Below are positions 6,751-9,412 of a stretch of 9,412 nucleotides of DNA, piece after piece. The notes under the pieces are model-generated. The model was given only the letters and a program-made list of their open reading frames with translations. It was not told the origin of the DNA and did no database searches. Position 1 is the first letter of the stretch. Every line of letters starts with the position of its first letter. A program made the translations under genes and the position numbers. Source of the stretch: CAZMFZ01 sp046152935 (GTDB lineage Bacteria; Bacteroidota; Bacteroidia; Cytophagales; UBA9547); the NCBI GenBank assembly GCA_046152935.1, contig JBJXGB010000078.1:1-9412 (forward strand), in the 5' to 3' direction.

Positions 6751-7173
6751 GTGAACACTAAATTGAAAGAAGTAGAGGCCATTTTGGAGCCTTATCTGAT
6801 AGCCCTTACGCCCAAAGACAGAAAAACTATTCACCAAATAAACAACAAAACCACTCCTTTTGTAAAAAAAGTCCTCGATTATGCACTTTGCAATCCCAAA
6901 TTCGTACTTGCATATATGAATCTACCCTAGTTGCAAATCGATCTCAAAACAGTATGTGACCTTACTTTTATTTTGCATCTCGCTCGGCCAATTTTTTAGA
7001 ATGTAAGCGATACAAAAATGCTTTCAGGCAGCAAAGGGTATGTGGCAGCACTCACGTACTGCAATTCAGTTAAGCATGTTGCTAAATCTAACGTGTTGTC
7101 GGCAAAAGCTATGTATGATGATCCTAAAAAGCGCTTTGAGAACAACAGCTTTAAAGAAAAAAGAGCTGTTTAG
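6751..7173 (+). pseudogene. Pseudogene of a Bacteroidota small hypothetical protein family
   Basis: One frame runs from GTG (6751) to TAG (7171-7173), 141 codons, with no frameshift and two in-frame TAG stops at codon 60 (6928-6930) and codon 83 (6997-6999). The translation reads as one protein: PYLIALTPKDRKTI, then KTTPFVKKVLDYALCNPKFV, then after the stops LQIDLKTVCDL, SDTKMLSGSKGYVAALTYCNSVK and AKAMYDDPKKRF. From memory this fits an uncharacterised Bacteroidota family of about 140 residues with the consensus L.PeeR..ipKmgDKt.aFVekaLDYA..NP, then DL..v..L and lDT.mLAGSEAY.AAL.fYNSVK.AAK, then AKaIYDDLkkRF. Each stop is one base change from a Glu, Gln or Lys codon. The function is unknown. 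No frame-restoring signal is seen, so I call it decayed rather than recoded. Confidence 0.7.
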
Positions 7174-7266
7174 TGCTTTTAGAATCTAAACAGATGTATA
7201 AAAAGATATTGGCATTTATTTCTTTTGGGGGATGTATTGCTCTTTTTAGCCAAATTTTAAGTTAAA

Positions 7267-7497
7267 AAATGAAGTTATCTCACTAGAAAGGCGACCTTAG
7301 TTGACTAAAAGGGGAGTTAATTTACCAAAAAGAGTACTGGGGTTACAAAAAAAGCAAACTAGTTTACATCAAAGGCGACAGTAGTAGCCTAAAAGGGAAG
7401 TCGGGTCACCAAAAAGAGTACTTGGGTCGCCAAAAAGGGGAACTAGCCCACTTCTAAGGCGACTGCGGTAGCCTAAAAGGGGAATGAATGCACCTTT
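7267..7497. repeat. 21-bp tandem repeats (11 units) with an 84-bp higher-order period
   Basis: Eleven consecutive 21-bp units start at 7267, 7288, 7309, 7330, 7351, 7372, 7393, 7414, 7435, 7456 and 7477 with no length change. They fall into four types in the order D-ABCD-ABCD-AB. Type A reads AAGGCGAC...GCCTAA, type B AAGGGGAGT...ACCAAA, type C AAGAGTACTNGGGT, and type D AA..G.AACTAG....AC. Comparing 7288-7371 with 7372-7455, I count about 62 matches in 84 bases. Types A and C are best kept (17 of 21 each); D is worst (13 of 21). The first unit (7267) is the most diverged. Confidence 0.85.
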
Positions 7498-7500
7498 GCA

Positions 7501-7542
7501 GTGGGAGGGGGTACTTCCGAAGTGGAGGGGGGTACTTCGGAA
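7501..7542. repeat. Two further 21-bp G-rich units
   Basis: Two 21-bp units of a different sequence follow the main array after 3 bases: 7501-7521 and 7522-7542. Both have the form GTGG(G)AGGGG(G)GTACTTC.GAA. They keep the 21-bp length but are G-rich, with runs of 5 and 6 G on the plus strand. The second unit supplies the left arm of the hairpin at 7528-7550. Confidence 0.75.
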
Positions 7543-7555
7543 GTACCCCCTTTTG
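7528..7555 (+). terminator. Terminator-like hairpin at the end of the repeat array
   Basis: GGGGGTACTT (7528-7537) pairs perfectly with AAGTACCCCC (7541-7550) around CGG, followed by TTTTG. A 10-bp GC-rich stem with a short T-run fits an intrinsic terminator reading rightwards, which would end transcripts of the pseudogene region. On the minus strand no T-run follows the stem, so it is not obviously the terminator of the RES-like gene. Confidence 0.6.
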
Positions 7556-7635
7556 TATCTAAAACCCATCCAATAGCCGAGAGTTCTTGCGCAAATGCGT
7601 ATTGGACGAAAAGACCAACACCAGCGGGGACAATT

Positions 7636-8838
7636 TCACTCAAGAATTAATTCATATTCAACTTCAATCGATATCACTTCAATATTTAAACTTCTATCCG
7701 AAGTTATACATTGTAATTCATTATCACCCATTTTGATATTTAAGGTTTTAATTTGTTTCTCATTCAAAATAATCTCACCGTCAAAAGCGCATAATAAATC
7801 CAAAAAACTTTGAAAATCATTTTGGATTACTTGGTGAACAAATTGTTTAGGTGTAAAATTTGTATTATTGTAGTGGAATCTAGCCTCTTCAAAACGTTCT
7901 GGAAAAGGTTCAGCACACCAAAATCCTTTAATAGCAACCTTAAAGTCTTTTGAGACACAAGTATTTTTCCAATTGATTTTCCTATTTTCTATTATTCCCA
8001 TCTTACTCATGGAAATTTTCGCGCGAGTAGGATTTGTGACAACCCCCCTAAAAGTGTATTCATATATTTCAACAAGCTCCATGTTTTCATCTACAAAATC
8101 AGGGTGAATTGCAAAATTTATAGATGATCTATCACCTGCAATGCTGGGATAAACTAATAAGGAAGGCTTTATTTGGAAGCCTTTAGGGAAATCGTATAGA
8201 AAATAATGAGCAAAGAATGAAGAGAGATAGTAATTATCATCGTTAACAAAATACTCACCTATTCTCTTTACCAAATATTCAATTGATTCAGTTTTATCAT
8301 TAGAATATGGCTTTGAAATTTCTCTTAATTTGTCAGTTAAATCTTTATTATGCTGGGCTACGACACCTTGAAGTAAACTTTTGTCGCTGTATAACATTTG
8401 AATAGCCCAAATTTTAGCATTAGGTTTTACTCGCCATTTGCCAACATAAATTTTATCATTTTCCTTAACTCTGCTTTCTTCAAAAGTTGTAATAATATCC
8501 AATGAGCCATAAAATGTAGGATATTTCTTAATATTTGCACGTCCTCTTGAGTAGCAAATATCAGCTCTTGGATAAGTATAATTTGTTATATCATTAATAT
8601 CTTCTCCTTGTTTAAAACATCTGGCTCTAAATATGACAAAATTCATATTTGAGCAGTCACTCAAAAAAACAATGGGATGAAAATTCATATTATTACGATA
8701 TACCTTTTTAATTTCATCATAAGACAAATCAAGATTTGTATTTGATTTAACATAATTTTCAAATCTTTCGAACCCGTGGATTACTTCATCCATGGATAGG
8801 ATTCTTTCATTTTCAAGAGGCAGGTAATTCATTTTCAT
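7636..8838 (-). CDS. RES-domain-like protein (ADP-ribosyltransferase fold, NAD+-acting), no visible partner
   Basis: The protein has 400 residues starting at ATG 8836-8838; a second ATG two codons later is possible. Residues 65-260 carry landmarks I associate with RES-type proteins: FRAR at 70-73 (candidate catalytic Arg), SRGRAN at 97-102, PTFYGSLD at 107-114, TTFEE at 117-121 (candidate Glu), then LVYPSIAGDRSSINFAIHP at 228-246, like the YPS...N.A block near the end of RES domains. Known RES toxins degrade NAD+ (NAD+ phosphorylases) and are about 150-230 residues, so this protein has extra N-terminal (1-60) and C-terminal (about 265-400) parts that I do not recognise. RES toxins normally sit beside a Xre/ParS-type antitoxin gene; none is visible on either side. 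The gene is very AT-rich compared with the operon, suggesting horizontal acquisition. No signal peptide or membrane segment is seen. Function is inferred. Confidence 0.6.
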   Translation of the reverse strand: MKMNYLPLENERILSMDEVIHGFERFENYVKSNTNLDLSYDEIKKVYRNNMNFHPIVFLSDCSNMNFVIFRARCFKQGEDINDITNYTYPRADICYSRGRANIKKYPTFYGSLDIITTFEESRVKENDKIYVGKWRVKPNAKIWAIQMLYSDKSLLQGVVAQHNKDLTDKLREISKPYSNDKTESIEYLVKRIGEYFVNDDNYYLSSFFAHYFLYDFPKGFQIKPSLLVYPSIAGDRSSINFAIHPDFVDENMELVEIYEYTFRGVVTNPTRAKISMSKMGIIENRKINWKNTCVSKDFKVAIKGFWCAEPFPERFEEARFHYNNTNFTPKQFVHQVIQNDFQSFLDLLCAFDGEIILNEKQIKTLNIKMGDNELQCITSDRSLNIEVISIEVEYELILE

Positions 8839-9195
8839 ACTGATATTTTAATTGTTTTAAAAATACCAAATAAGTTATGAGAAATATCAACATCATCTGC
8901 TACAAACTTTGAGTATCAAATATTCGCCCTTCCAAACTCTTTTTTGGTTCGCTTACACCAATTTAGAAAAAGCAGGGAACGATCGAACACAAAAAAGTTT
9001 ATTTTTAAGTAAAACCATAACTTGCGCCTGTACTTTGAGAAGCAATATTGAAAGCTGGCTTTAGTTTTATTTGTAAGGCACAGACAGTCTTACGTAGGTC
9101 TTTTGACCAAATAATAAACAGACAGCGGGATAAAAGAATACATTTTTTTAGTTAGTCACCCCGCTAGAATTGGTTCAACTCATCACAATAATTTA
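8839..9195. other. Gap without an intact gene between the RES-like gene and the ahcY promoter
   Basis: No intact frame of useful length was found on either strand. In particular there is no antitoxin-like open frame upstream of the RES-like gene. A short GGTC-TTTT-GACC hairpin lies at 9097-9108, and a possible protein remnant on the minus strand at 9005-9147 is described separately. No clear TAnnTTTG promoter for the RES-like gene was found. Confidence 0.55.
9005..9147 (-). pseudogene. Possible remnant of an outer-membrane protein N-terminus
   Basis: On the minus strand one frame from about 9147 reads KNVFFYPAVCLLFGQKTYV, then RLSVPYK and a stop. It looks like the end of a signal peptide followed by the first strand of a Bacteroidota outer-membrane barrel (LLFGQK then YVRLS). 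Shifting the frame just after that stop gives LKPAFNIASQSTGASYGFT and then TAA at 9005-9007, again barrel-like in composition. It lacks a start codon, since a TAA (9148-9150) sits where an ATG would be expected. The pieces are short and chance is not excluded. Confidence 0.3.
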
Positions 9196-9196
9196 A

Positions 9197-9228
9197 TTTG
9201 GCAGTAGAGGCTTTAAACCTTAGATTTG
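9197..9228 (+). promoter_or_regulatory. Bacteroidota-type promoter for ahcY
   Basis: TTTG at 9197-9200, a 20-nt spacer and TAGATTTG at 9221-9228 match the -33/-7 consensus TTTG-N19-21-TAnnTTTG exactly. The ATG of ahcY at 9256 lies 27 nt downstream, giving a leader of roughly 20 nt. This is the best promoter in the window and supports the phylum assignment. Confidence 0.65.
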
Positions 9229-9255
9229 TAGCCTTATCTTAAAAAAACTAACCAG

Positions 9256-9412
9256 ATGGTAGCCACACAAGAAAAATTTAAAGTAAAAGACATTAGCCTT
9301 GCAGAATGGGGCAGAAAAGAAATCTTATTGGCAGAAGCCGAAATGCCAGGTTTGATGGCTCTCCGCAAAGAATTCGGAGCTGAAAAACCATTGAAAGGCG
9401 CAAGAATTGCAG
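9256..9412 (+). CDS. ahcY: Adenosylhomocysteinase, N-terminal part (continues beyond window)
   Basis: The frame is open for 52 codons from the ATG at 9256-9258 to the window edge. It begins MVATQEKFKVKDISLAEWGR, followed by KEILLAEAEMPGLMALRKEFG and KPLKGARIA. The block DISLAEWGRKEI..AE.EMPGLM..R.E is the highly conserved N-terminus of S-adenosylhomocysteine hydrolase. The enzyme cleaves S-adenosylhomocysteine to adenosine and homocysteine in the cytosol, relieving product inhibition of SAM-dependent methyltransferases. It is an NAD-containing enzyme, usually 430-470 residues, so most of it lies outside the window. It has its own promoter (9197-9228) and is not part of the upstream operon. 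Confidence 0.95.
   Translation, partial: MVATQEKFKVKDISLAEWGRKEILLAEAEMPGLMALRKEFGAEKPLKGARIA

Larger units (their letters stand above)
7194..7562 (+). pseudogene. Degenerate frame: signal-peptide-like start plus heptad repeats
   Basis: From an ATG at 7194 the frame gives a signal-peptide-like start (MYKKILAFISFGGCIALFSQ). It meets a TAA at 7263-7265 and continues in the same frame into a heptad array made by 21-bp DNA units. Heptads begin at 7287 and every 21 bases after: nine of the first ten start with Lys, and the other is TAA, one change from AAA. Examples are KGELIYQ, KEYLGRQ and KGELAHF. Two last heptads read SGRGYFR and SGGGYFG before a terminal TAA (7560-7562). Internal stops lie at 7263, 7284, 7302, 7455 and 7485. 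The simplest reading is a decayed gene for a secreted repeat protein. Because 21-bp repeats are periodic in all frames, coding origin is not proven; the minus strand is also open for 66 codons here (7369-7569). Confidence 0.4.

Noticed and set aside
7267..7497. CRISPR array
   Set aside because: The repeats are directly adjacent without spacers, are only 21 bp long and diverge internally. No cas genes are present.
7369..7569. 66-codon open frame on the minus strand across the repeat array
   Set aside because: A 21-bp repeat stays open easily in any frame free of stops. There is no signal peptide or start context and the frame ends inside a repeat unit. I prefer the plus frame with its signal-peptide-like start, without certainty.
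7569..7606. TCCAATA ... TATTGGA inverted repeat as terminator of the RES-like gene
   Set aside because: The stem is only 7 bp with a 23-nt gap and no T-run on the minus strand.
9124..9165. AGCGGG ... CCCGCT inverted repeat with a 30-nt loop
   Set aside because: Six base pairs over a long loop, without a T-run or link to a gene, is too weak to call.
9229..9255. SAM or SAH riboswitch before ahcY
   Set aside because: The leader is only about 20 nt, too short for an aptamer, and no paired structure is visible.

Overview
This window looks like chromosomal DNA of a Bacteroidota bacterium, possibly of the Cytophagales type. It is AT-rich. The clearest promoter has the Bacteroidota form TTTG-N20-TAnnTTTG rather than a sigma70 form. 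Starts lack strong Shine-Dalgarno sequences, and several genes belong to families typical of the phylum: a DUF2490 outer-membrane protein, a secreted zinc phospholipase C-like protein, and an RsmI-like methyltransferase paralogue.

Left part (1-6372). A DUF2490-type outer-membrane protein runs leftwards out of the window (1-649, minus). It is divergent from a tightly packed rightward operon of five genes (796-5257): a cytidylate-kinase-like P-loop protein fused to a ParB/sulfiredoxin-like domain, nadD (TTG start), prmC, a polytopic membrane protein, and an RsmI-like tetrapyrrole-methylase-fold methyltransferase. Gaps are 9, -1, -4 and 0 nt, so one transcript is likely. Six bases further on, a convergent gene encodes a secreted zinc-dependent phospholipase C/P1-nuclease-like protein. 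A perfect 10-bp inverted repeat touches its start codon.

Middle part (6373-7635). This is a decay zone without an intact gene. It holds a strong near-perfect hairpin (6516-6544). Next comes a 141-codon pseudogene with two in-frame TAG stops (6751-7173) from what I recall as a Bacteroidota-restricted small-protein family. Then a signal-peptide-like start is followed in the same frame by 21-bp tandem repeats with a higher-order 84-bp period (7194-7562), interrupted by five stops. The array ends in two further 21-bp units, the second of which forms a terminator-like hairpin.

Right part (7636-9412). An AT-rich gene on the minus strand encodes a 400-residue RES-like (ADP-ribosyltransferase-fold, NAD+-acting) protein with no visible antitoxin partner. 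Behind it lies a gap of about 420 bp, with what may be a frameshifted remnant of an outer-membrane protein N-terminus. The window ends in the first 52 codons of adenosylhomocysteinase (ahcY), which has a well-formed promoter.

The best candidates for something undescribed are the kinase-ParB/Srx fusion at the head of the nadD operon, the 21/84-bp heptad-encoding array, and the unpaired RES-like protein. The stretch 6373-9195 behaves like an accessory island between core genes.
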